In this document: positions 1 through 9,121 of the stretch, one piece after another
Numbering within the stretch: position 1 is the stretch's first letter
Layout of the letters: each line of letters opens with the position of its first letter
Assembly (NCBI GenBank): GCA_030403585.1
Contig: JAUEPE010000046.1
Coordinates: forward strand, 1 to 52,834
Source: Frankia sp. RB7
GTDB taxonomy: Bacteria; Pseudomonadota; Alphaproteobacteria; Rhizobiales; Xanthobacteraceae
Reading direction: 5' to 3'
Length of the DNA: 52,834 nucleotides
Program-made: the position numbers and the translations under genes
The notes under the pieces: model-generated
What the model was told of the DNA's origin: nothing
The model's database searches: none
Seen by the model: only the letters and a program-made list of their open reading frames with translations

Positions 1-2
1 GC

Positions 3-419
3 CGCAAGCCGAACCGCGCGGACTGGCGGCTGGTGCGCGAGGTGTTCGTGGCCGACACTGATGAGGAGGCCTGGAAACTCTCGACCGGCGACATGATGGG
101 CCGGATGATGGGCGAGTACTTCCTGCCCCTGCTCGGCCATTTCGGCTTCAAGGACTATCTCAAGCACACGCCCGACGTGCCGGACAGCGACGTCACCGTC
201 GAATATTGCGCCAAGCGGAACTGGGTCGTCGGCTCGCCCGCGACCGTCGCCGAGAAGATCGAGAAAATCTACGACGAGGTCGGCGGCTTCGGCGTGCTCT
301 GCGTGTTCGGCTTCGACTACAAGCACAAGCCGGAAGCCTGGCACCACTCGCTCTCGCTGCTCAAGAACGAGGTGATGCCGCGCCTGAAGCATCTCGGCTC
401 CGCGAAGAAGGCAGCTTGA
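3..419 (+). CDS. LLM class flavin-dependent monooxygenase, C-terminal part (5' end outside window)
   Basis: The frame is open from the first bases of the window and ends at TGA 417–419, so only the last ~138 residues are present. The segment with VGSPATVAEKI followed by a GGFGVLCVFGFDY stretch is typical of the end of luciferase-like (LLM) flavin monooxygenases, where a G-[ST]-P-x-x-V-A-x-K-[IL] motif precedes the last beta strand of the TIM barrel. Such enzymes use reduced FMN supplied by a separate reductase to oxygenate an organic substrate in the cytoplasm. The next gene, 57 bp downstream on the same strand, is a flavin reductase, which fits a two-component system. The substrate cannot be read from this part. 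Confidence 0.85.
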   Translation, partial: RKPNRADWRLVREVFVADTDEEAWKLSTGDMMGRMMGEYFLPLLGHFGFKDYLKHTPDVPDSDVTVEYCAKRNWVVGSPATVAEKIEKIYDEVGGFGVLCVFGFDYKHKPEAWHHSLSLLKNEVMPRLKHLGSAKKAA

Positions 420-476
420 CCGAATGCGGGTGCGGCGCGAACCTGCCGCACCCGCGTTCATTTCGGAGATTTCCGC

Positions 477-1061
477 GTGACGGTCGACGCTAATCCTTTC
501 GACGCCAATCCCTTCGACGCCAAGGATTTCAAGCAGGCGATGCGCCAATGCGCCGGCGCGGTGGCGCTGGTAACGGTGGGCGCCGAGCACGGCAAGCGCA
601 CCGGGCTGACGGTGACGTCGGCCTGTTCGCTGTCGGACAATCCGCCGTCGCTGATCGTCTGCGTCAACCGCAACGCCAGCGCGCACGCGCGCATCCGCGA
701 GGAAGGCGCCTTCGCGATCAATTTCCTGCACGAGGATCACGCGCTGCTGGCGCTGACCTTCAGCGGCCAGAAAGGCGTCAATGGCGACGACCGCTTTGCG
801 TTCGGTCAATGGACACGCGGGGTCACCGGCGCGCCGGTGCTGACGGATGCGGTCGCGGCATTCGATTGCGTACTGGCGCAGGAATTCGAGACCAGGACGC
901 ATTCGATCTTCGTCGGCGAGGTGCGCGGAGCGACGCATTCCGACGGTGCCGCGCCGCTCGTGTATTTGCGCAGCAGCTTCCACGTCCCTCACGAAATCCG
1001 CGGCACGGTGACAGTCGGCGACCTCGATTCGCGGCATCTGAGCTGGAGCGATTTTTCGTAA
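477..1061 (+). CDS. Flavin reductase family protein (reductase component of a two-component monooxygenase)
   Basis: 194 residues, close to the usual 160–200 of the FMN-binding split-barrel reductases. Family marks are the N-terminal MRQCAGAVALVT segment, TGLTVTSACSLSDNPPSLIVCVN in the middle, and FAINFLHEDH. The protein would use NAD(P)H to reduce FMN or FAD and hand it to the LLM monooxygenase encoded just upstream. The start is GTG 477, chosen because GGAG lies at 464–467; the in-frame ATG at 540 would drop a short NPFDANPFDA tandem repeat but not the domain. The gene converges on the sigma-54 activator gene, whose stop lies 6 bp away. Confidence 0.85.
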   Translation: MTVDANPFDANPFDAKDFKQAMRQCAGAVALVTVGAEHGKRTGLTVTSACSLSDNPPSLIVCVNRNASAHARIREEGAFAINFLHEDHALLALTFSGQKGVNGDDRFAFGQWTRGVTGAPVLTDAVAAFDCVLAQEFETRTHSIFVGEVRGATHSDGAAPLVYLRSSFHVPHEIRGTVTVGDLDSRHLSWSDFS

Positions 1062-1066
1062 GCGCG

Positions 1067-2932
1067 CTACTGCGCGGTCTCGATCTTCAACTGCTTGATC
1101 TTCCGATACAGCGTCGCGCGACTGAGTTTTAGTGCACGCGCAGCTTCCGTCACCCGGCCGCCGTGCTTGCGCAATGCTTCGACTATCGCCGCGCGTTCTG
1201 CTGCTTCGAGATCAGTCTCCGCTGTCCTTCCCCCAAACGGCGGCAGATCAAGATCGGCATCCATGATCACACCATCCTCCGCCGTGCAGCCGGCAAGCCG
1301 CATCACGTGGCGAAGCTGGCGCATGTTGCCGGGATAGGGATAGGCCGAGAGTAGCGTCCACGCTTCGTCCGACAGGCGGCAGTTCGGCGCCTCCTCGCGC
1401 GCGATCTGGCGGATGATGTCATCCCGGTCGGCGCGCTCGCGCAGGGCCGGTAACCGAACCTCCATGCCGCGCAGGCGAAAATACAGGTCGGCGCGAAAGG
1501 CGCCCTCCTCCGCCATGCGGCCGAGATCGCGATGGGTGGCACTGATCAGGCGGATATCGACCGGCACGGGCTTGAGCGCACCGAGCGGCCAGACCTCGCG
1601 ATTCTCCAGCACGCGCAAGAGCCGCGTCTGCAGCGCGATCGGCATGTCGCCAATCTCGTCCAGAAACAGCGTACCACCGTCGGCCTGCACGATCAGGCCC
1701 TTTGAGCCGTCGCGCCGCGCGCCGGTGAAGGCTCCGGCCTCGTAGCCGAACAGCTCTGCATCGATCAGGCTCTCCGGCATCGCCGCGCAGTTCAGCGCGA
1801 CATAGTTGTTGCGGGCGCGGTTGCTCGTGGCATGAATCGCGCGCGCGAACACATCCTTGCCGACGCCGGTCTCGCCATGCAGCAGGACCGGCAGATTGTG
1901 ATCGCCGATGCTCCTCAGCCGCTTCACACTCTTGACCAGGCCGGGATCACTGCCTGCTAGCCGATGCAGAGCGTCGAGGCGATCGACGGGCGCATCACGG
2001 CGCAGCGTGGATGATTTTGCACGCAGCGGTGGGGCGACATGACCCTGGCCGAGCGGACGGCCATCGGCGCGGCGGAGCTCGACGATCTCGTCTGCATGGC
2101 GCGAATGATCGATCTTGACGTAGCGCGACAGGTCGATGCCGGATGCGATCAGGCCGTCGGTCAGGCCCAGCAAGGCGCGCGCCGAGCGGCAGGCGCCGAC
2201 GATGCGGCGATCGTCATCATAGGCGAGCAGGCCGCTGCCGCCGTCGCCCGGCACGGTCGCGATCCAGGCGTTGCGGAAATGCTCGCGAAAAATCGCGCCC
2301 TCCATGCGCCGCGTCGCCTCCGTCGTCACCGCGAGCGCGAGCTGATGTGCGGCACGTTCGAGGTCCTCGCGGCATGAGGTAATGTTGACCGCGCCGGCAA
2401 GGCGCCCGGCCTGATCGAACAGCGGCGCCACCGCGCAGGAGAACATGTGCCACTGCGCGCGAAAATGCTCGTCGCGATGCACCAGGATCGGCTTCTGCTC
2501 CGCGAGGCAGGTGCCCAGACCGTTGGTGCCTTCAAACGTCTCGGCAAAGTTCGAACCGGTGTAGATCTTCCAGTCCATGAACATCCGCGCGTCGGCCTCG
2601 CCGGGCAGACGGCTGAACAGCATGGTCGCGTTCGCGTCAGCGAGATTGACGCAATAGCCGGCGTCACGCAGCACGCGCGCGAGATCGTCGAGCTCGGGCG
2701 TGAGCAGCCGGATGGTCTCTTCCATCGGCTCGGCGACGTGGCGGACTTCGGCTTCAGTGAGCGTCTGCGGCGGGCCCTGCCGGGCGGGATCGAGCTTGTG
2801 ACCGATCAGGCAGCGCCGCCAGGAGGTCGCGATCCGCGACTCCGCATCGATGTCAGCCACGTGATTGGCGACGGACAAGACACGGGCGACATGGTTCGAG
2901 GCCGAAAGGCTGGCCATCGCGGACGTCTCCAC
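1067..2932 (-). CDS. Sigma-54-dependent Fis-family transcriptional activator, AcoR-like
   Basis: 621 residues in the layout of AcoR-type enhancer-binding proteins: an N-terminal GAF-like sensor (about 70–230), an AAA+ domain (about 330–550) and a C-terminal Fis-type helix-turn-helix. Visible motifs are Walker A GETGVGKD, the sigma-54 contact loop GAFTGA, Walker B GTLFLDEIGDMP, and an HTH reading VTEAARALKLSRATLYRKI. It should activate RNA polymerase carrying sigma-54 at -24/-12 promoters in response to a small molecule. The carboxylase gene lies immediately upstream on the same strand and the monooxygenase pair lies on the other side, so either could be a target. I found no convincing -24/-12 promoter close by. 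Confidence 0.9.
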   Translation of the reverse strand: METSAMASLSASNHVARVLSVANHVADIDAESRIATSWRRCLIGHKLDPARQGPPQTLTEAEVRHVAEPMEETIRLLTPELDDLARVLRDAGYCVNLADANATMLFSRLPGEADARMFMDWKIYTGSNFAETFEGTNGLGTCLAEQKPILVHRDEHFRAQWHMFSCAVAPLFDQAGRLAGAVNITSCREDLERAAHQLALAVTTEATRRMEGAIFREHFRNAWIATVPGDGGSGLLAYDDDRRIVGACRSARALLGLTDGLIASGIDLSRYVKIDHSRHADEIVELRRADGRPLGQGHVAPPLRAKSSTLRRDAPVDRLDALHRLAGSDPGLVKSVKRLRSIGDHNLPVLLHGETGVGKDVFARAIHATSNRARNNYVALNCAAMPESLIDAELFGYEAGAFTGARRDGSKGLIVQADGGTLFLDEIGDMPIALQTRLLRVLENREVWPLGALKPVPVDIRLISATHRDLGRMAEEGAFRADLYFRLRGMEVRLPALRERADRDDIIRQIAREEAPNCRLSDEAWTLLSAYPYPGNMRQLRHVMRLAGCTAEDGVIMDADLDLPPFGGRTAETDLEAAERAAIVEALRKHGGRVTEAARALKLSRATLYRKIKQLKIETAQ

Positions 2933-3013
2933 CCTGTATTATTGTACAAAGTCTGGCACCACAGGCGGGGATGTCAATCGGGAACCGGGACGCAGGCTAT
3001 TGCTGCACTGCGC

Positions 3014-6000
3014 TCACCACGCGTCGATGCACGGCCGCTTCTTTTCCGTCCGCACCGGCGGCTTCGGCACTGAACGGAGTCCCGCCATGATCCAGCGTCG
3101 CGTCTCGGCGGGGTCGATCACGTTGTCGATCTCGAACACCGAGGCGATCGAGACTGCCTTGCCGTTGGCATAGAGTTCGGCGACCTTGTTGCGGTAATAG
3201 GTCTCGCGCTCCCCTGGGTCGGCGATCGCCTCCATCTCCTTGCGGAAGCCGAGGCGGACATAGCCCTCCAGGCCCATGCCGCCGAACTCGCCGGTCGGCC
3301 AAGCCGCCGTGAAGAAGGAGGCGTGGAAGCCGCCACCGATCATCGACTGCGCGCCGAGGCCGTAGCCCTTGCGCAGCACGATGCCGAACAGCGGCACGGT
3401 GAGGCTGGCGCCCGTGACGAACATGCGCGAGACATGGCGCACGATGGCGGTCTTCTCGGCTTCGGGGCCAACCATGAAGCCGGGCGTGTCGCACAGCGAG
3501 ACGATCGGCAGATCGAAGGCATCGCAAAGCTGGAGGAACCGCGCGGCCTTGTCGCCGGCATCGGCATCGATGGCGCCGCCGAGATGGCGCGGATTGTTGG
3601 CGATCAGGCCGAACGGTTTGCCTTCGATCCGGATCAGGGCGGTGATCATGCCGACACCGTAGTCGCGGCGCAGCTCCAGCACCGAGTCCTTGTCGGCCAC
3701 GAGATCGATCACGCTGCGGATGTCGTAGACGCGCAGGCGGTTCTCTGGAATGGAGCGGCGCAGCAGGCGCTGGTCGGCCGCCTGCCACTCCGTCACCGCG
3801 CCCTGGAAGTAAGACAGGTATTTCTGCGCGACGGATGTCGCGTCTTCCTCGTCCTCAACCACGATGTCGATGACGCCGTTCGGCGACTGGAACGAGACCG
3901 GACCGACCTCGGCCGGGTGATAGACGCCGAGCCCACCGCCCTCGATCATCGCGGGTCCGCCCATCCCGATCGAGGCGTTCTTGGTGGCGATGATGACGTC
4001 GCAACAGCCGAGCATTGCGGCGTTGCCGGCGAAGCAATAGCCGGAGACCACGCCGATCACCGGCACGAGGCCGGACAACCTTGCGAACTGCACGAACGAT
4101 GGCCCGTCGAGGCCGGTCATGCCGAGCCGGTCGGTGTCGCCCGGACGGCCGCCGCCGCCTTCGGCATAAAACACCAGCGGCACGCGCCAGTCTTCTGCCA
4201 ACCTGAGCATGCGGTCGATCTTCTTGTGGTTCATGTGGCCCTGCGTGCCCGCGAGCACGGTGTAGTCGTAGGCCACGACGATACAACGCGCGGCCTCGCC
4301 GCCGAATTTCTCGGCGTTGACGGTGGCCACGCCCATCACGAGGCCGTCGGCCGGGGTGTTCTTGATGAGATCGTCGAGCTTGCGCCGGCGTCGCTGTGCG
4401 GCAATGGCGAGGCTGCCATATTCCATGAACGAGCCGTCGTCGACGAGTTGCGCGACGTTCTCGCGCGCGGTGCGCTGGCTGGTGTTGCGACGGCGCTCGA
4501 CCGAGGCCGGGCGGTTCGCATCGAGCGTATTGGCTTGGCGCGCGATCAACTCGGCCAGATCAGGACGGATGTGGTCGAGATCGACATCGGTTTCGACAGC
4601 CGACGCATCTGCGGCGACGTCGAGCGGCTCGAGATAGAGGATCGGCTCGCCATGCATCAGCGTGACGCCGTCGCCGGCGACGAGCTTCATGACGCGGCCG
4701 CCCTGCTCGGCCATGACCAGATGCTCCATCTTCATGGACTCGATCACGGCGAGCTGCTGACCCGGGCGCACGACCTCGCCTTCCCTGACCTGGATGGTGA
4801 CAATGGTGCCTTGCAGGGGCGCGGCAACCATCACGGCACCCTCGGGCACGATCTGCGCGACATGGGTCTCGGCGGCGTGCGCGCCGCTTCGCTCGGCCGC
4901 GGCAAAATAGAGCGGCTTGGCCGCACCATCGGCCGCCTCGACAAGCTTTAAGATGTTGCTATCGATGAAGTCGGTCGCGATGCGGTTGGTCCGGAAATCC
5001 GGGTGCGCCAGCACCGCCTGGAGGAAGGCGATATTGGTGACGACGCCGTCGATCCGGAACTCGCGCAAAGCACGTGAGGCTTTTGCCACAACGTCGTGCC
5101 AGGCTTCACCCGGCGTATGCACGATGACTTTTGCAAGTAACGAGTCGAACGCTGCACTGGTCTTGTAACCCGCATAGCCAAAACTATCGACGCGAACGCC
5201 GGGCCCAGACGGCGGCTCGAACACTGCGAGCACGCCGCCGGTCGGATGGGTCGCGCCAGTCTCGTCGAGCGTCTCCATGTTGACGCGGAGCTGCATGGCG
5301 TAGCCGCGCGGCTTCGGGATCGCACCCTGCGCCAGGCCGAGCGAGGCCAATGTGCTGCCTGCGGCAATCGCAAGCTGGGCGCGAACGAGATCCAGCCCGA
5401 GCACCTCTTCCGTCACGGTGTGCTCGACCTGGAGCCGCGGATTGGCCTCGATGAAGGCAAAGCTATCCTCGGCCGCGCCGTCGACCAGGAACTCGAAGGT
5501 GCCGAGATTGTCGTAGGACGCGGCTGTCGCGAGTTGCTTGGCCGCCTGGATGATACGGCCGCGCAAGCCGTCGCCCAGCGACGGGCTCGGCGCCACCTCG
5601 ATCAGCTTCTGGTGCCGGCGCTGGATGGTGCATTCGCGCTCCCAGAGATGCGAGATCGCGCCGTGGCGGTCACCGACGATCTGTACCTCGATATGGCGCG
5701 CCTGTCGGATCAGCTGCTCGGCATAGACGCCGTCGAAGCCGAACGCCGCCTTGGCCTCGGACTGGCAGCGCGCATAGGCCTCGGCGAGATCGGCTGCGTT
5801 CTCGACAACACGCATGCCGCGGCCGCCGCCGCCGGCCATCGCCTTGATCACAACCGCAGCGTTGCCGCCGAGCGAGGTGAAGAACGCCGTGATCTCGTCG
5901 AGCGACGACGGCCCGCTGGTGCCGGCGATGATCGGCACGCCGCAGCGTTTTGCGAGTTGCCGTGCGGCCACCTTGTCGCCGAACAGTTCCAGCGCGGCCT

Positions 6001-6319
6001 GCTTTGGCCCGACGAACGCGATGCCCGCATCGGAGCAGGCCTTTGCAAACACCGCGTTCTCGCTCAAAAAACCATAGCCGGGATGCACGGCATCGCAGCC
6101 TGCGCTCTTCGCCGCCTTTACCACCGCTTCGATGTCGAGATAGGCCCGCGCACCACGGCCAGGGATTTCCACCGCCTCGTCGGCCACGCGCACATGCAGC
6201 GACAGCGCGTCATCCGCGGGGTGGATCGCAACCGTTGCGATGCCGGCGTCGGCCGCCGCACGTGCGATCCGGATGGCGATCTCGCCGCGGTTGGCGATCT
6301 GGAGTTTCTTGAACGACAT
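3014..6319 (-). CDS. Single-chain biotin-dependent acyl-CoA carboxylase (BC–BCCP–CT fusion)
   Basis: 1101 residues that join all parts of an acyl-CoA carboxylase. Residues 1–450 are biotin carboxylase, with the ATP-grasp loop KAMAGGGGRGMRVV and EANPRLQVEHTVTEE. A biotinyl domain with ESMKMEH follows, the lysine to be biotinylated being K530. Residues about 590–1095 are the beta and alpha carboxyltransferase halves. The reaction is ATP- and bicarbonate-dependent carboxylation of an acyl-CoA. This order matches the single-chain long-chain acyl-CoA carboxylase (LCC) type; automated annotation often labels such fusions vaguely. The chain length preferred cannot be read from sequence. ATG 6319 starts the BC domain directly. 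The AcoR-like regulator lies 81 bp downstream on the same strand. Confidence 0.9.
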   Translation of the reverse strand: MSFKKLQIANRGEIAIRIARAAADAGIATVAIHPADDALSLHVRVADEAVEIPGRGARAYLDIEAVVKAAKSAGCDAVHPGYGFLSENAVFAKACSDAGIAFVGPKQAALELFGDKVAARQLAKRCGVPIIAGTSGPSSLDEITAFFTSLGGNAAVVIKAMAGGGGRGMRVVENAADLAEAYARCQSEAKAAFGFDGVYAEQLIRQARHIEVQIVGDRHGAISHLWERECTIQRRHQKLIEVAPSPSLGDGLRGRIIQAAKQLATAASYDNLGTFEFLVDGAAEDSFAFIEANPRLQVEHTVTEEVLGLDLVRAQLAIAAGSTLASLGLAQGAIPKPRGYAMQLRVNMETLDETGATHPTGGVLAVFEPPSGPGVRVDSFGYAGYKTSAAFDSLLAKVIVHTPGEAWHDVVAKASRALREFRIDGVVTNIAFLQAVLAHPDFRTNRIATDFIDSNILKLVEAADGAAKPLYFAAAERSGAHAAETHVAQIVPEGAVMVAAPLQGTIVTIQVREGEVVRPGQQLAVIESMKMEHLVMAEQGGRVMKLVAGDGVTLMHGEPILYLEPLDVAADASAVETDVDLDHIRPDLAELIARQANTLDANRPASVERRRNTSQRTARENVAQLVDDGSFMEYGSLAIAAQRRRRKLDDLIKNTPADGLVMGVATVNAEKFGGEAARCIVVAYDYTVLAGTQGHMNHKKIDRMLRLAEDWRVPLVFYAEGGGGRPGDTDRLGMTGLDGPSFVQFARLSGLVPVIGVVSGYCFAGNAAMLGCCDVIIATKNASIGMGGPAMIEGGGLGVYHPAEVGPVSFQSPNGVIDIVVEDEEDATSVAQKYLSYFQGAVTEWQAADQRLLRRSIPENRLRVYDIRSVIDLVADKDSVLELRRDYGVGMITALIRIEGKPFGLIANNPRHLGGAIDADAGDKAARFLQLCDAFDLPIVSLCDTPGFMVGPEAEKTAIVRHVSRMFVTGASLTVPLFGIVLRKGYGLGAQSMIGGGFHASFFTAAWPTGEFGGMGLEGYVRLGFRKEMEAIADPGERETYYRNKVAELYANGKAVSIASVFEIDNVIDPAETRRWIMAGLRSVPKPPVRTEKKRPCIDAW

Positions 6320-6441
6320 GCAGCGTCTCCATGCCCTCGCCGGCGCGCGGTCGGCAAGCTCGATGATCCTGCTTCTTCACTTTAGCCGCAGCCGTCAAGG
6401 GCGGGAAAGCCAATCGCTCTAACGTCCCGCAGGCCGGAATA

Positions 6442-7125
6442 TCAGCCAGCGGTGCGCGGAGTGATCAGGCCCATAAGCCGCCTGACGGCGGACGGGATCG
6501 GCGCGATAACGGGTACGATGAACATTGGCTGCAGCTCGCGCGCGGCTTCGCCGAGCGGACCGCCGCCGATGATGACAGCCTCGGCCCCGTCCTGCACGAT
6601 GCAGGCATCGACCGCGGCGGCAAGCGCTGCGCGTAGCCGCGCCGGATCGCGCATCAACTCTTGCGGATCGCCGTCGGCGAAGCGGGTACCGGTGTAGCGG
6701 GGCTGCAATCCCAGCGTCTCGGGTAGCGCGTCGATCTTCGTCTTCAGCAGCGGCGTCGTCGTCGCGACGCCGAAACGGCGGCCGCCGTCAGCAGCTTCCA
6801 GCATCGACGACTCGCCGATGCCGACCGCGGGCAGCTTCAGCGCCGACTTGATTCCCGCGAGGCCAGGATCGCCGAACGCCGAGACGATGATCCCGTCGCA
6901 AGAGCCCTGATGCGCGAGCGCGATCTCTTCGACCTCGGGCGCGGCCGTGTCGAGCGCATCGGGTGTCATGATCATCGCGGGTGCTCGCGACGCTGTGGCG
7001 CCGACGATGTCGAAGCCATCAATGGCGACAGACGTCGCAATCGCGACCATCATTGTGGTGGTCGCTTCAAGACTGTTCGGATTGATCAGGAGGATGCGCG
7101 CGCGGCGACTGAAGTTTTGACCCAT
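6442..7125 (-). CDS. Asp/Glu/hydantoin racemase-family protein lacking both usual cysteines
   Basis: 227 residues opening with RILLINPNS, the signature start of hydantoin and Asp/Glu racemases. In active racemases two cysteines face the substrate, one in a CFGDPG-like loop and one in a GC[AG]-like loop. Here the first loop reads IIVSAFGDPGL (Ala in place of Cys) and the second reads VIIGGGPLG (Gly in place of Cys). Two other cysteines exist, but not in these loops. The fold is therefore clear, but two-base racemisation is doubtful; a decarboxylase-like, isomerase or binding role is possible. It lies 122 bp upstream of the carboxylase gene on the same strand and 12 bp from the end of the chemoreceptor gene. 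Confidence 0.75.
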   Translation of the reverse strand: MGQNFSRRARILLINPNSLEATTTMMVAIATSVAIDGFDIVGATASRAPAMIMTPDALDTAAPEVEEIALAHQGSCDGIIVSAFGDPGLAGIKSALKLPAVGIGESSMLEAADGGRRFGVATTTPLLKTKIDALPETLGLQPRYTGTRFADGDPQELMRDPARLRAALAAAVDACIVQDGAEAVIIGGGPLGEAARELQPMFIVPVIAPIPSAVRRLMGLITPRTAG

Positions 7126-7137
7126 CCTCCTGCTATA

Positions 7138-8820
7138 CTAGGCGGCCCGCACGCCGGCAACGAAGGTGCTGACCTCGTTCTCCAGCGATTGCAGCTTCTC
7201 GGTCAGCCGGCCGCTCGATTGCAGCACGAGGCCCGCGGCCTGGCCCGTCGCCGCGGTCGCATCGGTGACGCCGGAGATGTTTTGCGAAACCTGGTCGGTG
7301 CCGGAGGCCGCTTCCTGCACGCTGTGGGCGATGGCCTGCGTCGCGGCGCCCTGCTCTTCGACTGCAGCCGCGATCGACGAGGAGATCTCGTTGACCTCCA
7401 TGATGGTCTTGCGAATGTTGTCGATGTTGCCGACGACCTGGTTGGTCTCGGCCTGGATCGCATTGATCTGTGCGCCGATCTCGTCGGTCGCCTTGGCAGT
7501 CTGGCTCGCCAGCGACTTCACTTCGCTCGCGACCACGGCAAAACCCCGGCCAGCCTCGCCTGCGCGCGCCGCCTCGATGGTGGCGTTGAGCGCGAGCAAA
7601 TTGGTCTGCGAGGCGATCTGGTTGATGAGGTCGATGACCTCGCCGATCTTGTGGGCGGCGGCCGCCAGGCCCTGCACGGTGTCGTTGGTGCGCTGGCCGT
7701 CCGCTGCTGCCTTGTCGGCCACGGCTGCTGCCTGCGCAACGCGCTGGCTGATCTCGGTGATCGAGGACGACAACTGGCCGGCGGCGGAGGCCACCGTCTG
7801 CACGTTGCTCGAGGCCTGCTGACACGCGGTGGCGACGAAACTCGCGCGGTCGGTCGCCTTGTTCGCGGTTTCCGACATGCCCTGCGCTGCTTGCTGCATC
7901 GCGCGCGCCTCGTTGAAGACGTCACGGACGACGGCCTGGACGCTCGCCTCGAACTTGCCGGCGAGATCGGTCATCGTCCTGCGCTTCTCGTCGTCGGCCC
8001 TCTGCTTGGTCTCCTGCTGCTCGGCATGCATCCGGCCTACCGCCGACGCATTGTCCTTGAACACAGCAAGCGCCTTGGCGAGCGCACCGACCTCGTTGCT
8101 GAAGTTGGTGTAGGGCACCTCGAAGGCGCTGTCGCCGGCGGCAAGGCGCTCGGTCAGGTCGGTGATTTTTGCCAGCGGCTTGGTTACGCTGCGGCCGATC
8201 ACGAACGAGCAGCCGAGCACGATCACGAGCACCGCGAGACATACCAATCCGAACGTCATCGCATCCTGGCGGAAGACGGCGTCGACATCGTCGAGATAGA
8301 TGCCGGTGCCGACGATCCAGCCCCAGGGGGCAAAGCCCTTCACATAGGAGATCTTGGCAACGGGCTGGTCGAAGCCGGGCTTCGGCCAGAGGTAGCTGTA
8401 GAAGCCGGCGCCCTGCGCTTTGACGACGTCAACGAAGCCCGAGAACAGGCGATTGCCCGCGGGGTCCTTCATGTCGGAGAGATCCTTGCCGTCAAGCTCG
8501 GGCTTGATCGGATGCATGATCATCTTCGCGGCCATGTCGTTGAGCCAGAAATACTCGACCTTGTCGTAACGCAGGCTCTTGATCTCTGCGATCGCATCGG
8601 CCTGGGCCTGCTCGCGCGTGAGTTTACCCTCGCTCTCGAGCTTCTGCTGGTGCGTCAGAATGCCGTGGACGACGTCAACCATTTGCAAAATCTTGGCCTG
8701 GCGGTCGGCAATCATCTGGCCGCGCAGGGTCGACAGTGCGATCGGCGCCAGCGCGATCATGCCGAGAAGGCTGATGCCGACAATGAGGACCAGCTTGAAA
8801 CTGATGCGGGAGAAAATCAT
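7138..8820 (-). CDS. Methyl-accepting chemotaxis protein with a periplasmic Cache domain
   Basis: 560 residues. A first membrane helix (about 10–32) is followed by a periplasmic single Cache domain (about 35–180), recognisable from EYFWLNDMAAKMIMHP and WIVGTGIYLDDVD. A second helix (about 190–212) leads to a HAMP domain and a long cytoplasmic signalling coiled coil. The hairpin tip reads LLALNATIEAARAGEAGRGF with a VVASEVKSLA continuation, the most conserved stretch of MCPs and the site where CheA and CheW bind. It should sense a small ligand and control flagellar motors. No che genes are in the window, so it is an orphan receptor here. Ligand unknown. Confidence 0.95.
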   Translation of the reverse strand: MIFSRISFKLVLIVGISLLGMIALAPIALSTLRGQMIADRQAKILQMVDVVHGILTHQQKLESEGKLTREQAQADAIAEIKSLRYDKVEYFWLNDMAAKMIMHPIKPELDGKDLSDMKDPAGNRLFSGFVDVVKAQGAGFYSYLWPKPGFDQPVAKISYVKGFAPWGWIVGTGIYLDDVDAVFRQDAMTFGLVCLAVLVIVLGCSFVIGRSVTKPLAKITDLTERLAAGDSAFEVPYTNFSNEVGALAKALAVFKDNASAVGRMHAEQQETKQRADDEKRRTMTDLAGKFEASVQAVVRDVFNEARAMQQAAQGMSETANKATDRASFVATACQQASSNVQTVASAAGQLSSSITEISQRVAQAAAVADKAAADGQRTNDTVQGLAAAAHKIGEVIDLINQIASQTNLLALNATIEAARAGEAGRGFAVVASEVKSLASQTAKATDEIGAQINAIQAETNQVVGNIDNIRKTIMEVNEISSSIAAAVEEQGAATQAIAHSVQEAASGTDQVSQNISGVTDATAATGQAAGLVLQSSGRLTEKLQSLENEVSTFVAGVRAA

Positions 8821-9121
8821 CGGTGCTCACAAGAATTGGCGGGGCTGATATGCCATTTTATCCCGATCGCCTTAGCAAAGCCTTAAGCATTCGGGTTCCC
8901 GAACTCCCGCAAAAGCATCCCGAGACCGCCATGGCTGGTTCAACTGAAGCGCACTTTGGAATTCGTCGACATTTTGCGACTGCATTGGAAAGACTCCAAA
9001 GAACGAGCTTCCAATGCTTGCGCGTTTCTAGAAGACCTCGATATCGGTCTTGCCGTCGTTGACTTGCGCGTGCCCCTGGCAGAACGATCGGCGCAGAGCG
9101 TAGCCATTTGCCAGAGGCGCC
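8821..9121. other. Intergenic region between divergent chemoreceptor and hypothetical genes
   Basis: About 300 bp separates the chemoreceptor start from the start of the next gene. It must hold the promoters of both divergent genes. I see no RNA gene, repeat or strong -35/-10 pair that I would defend. Confidence 0.4.

Noticed and set aside
3323..4951. A 542-codon plus-strand gene inside the carboxylase gene
   Set aside because: It is the antisense shadow of a clear biotin carboxylase/carboxyltransferase; high-GC genes give long opposite frames.
6910..8886. A 658-codon plus-strand gene inside the chemoreceptor gene
   Set aside because: Antisense shadow of the chemoreceptor, rich in Arg, Gly and His, with no motif.
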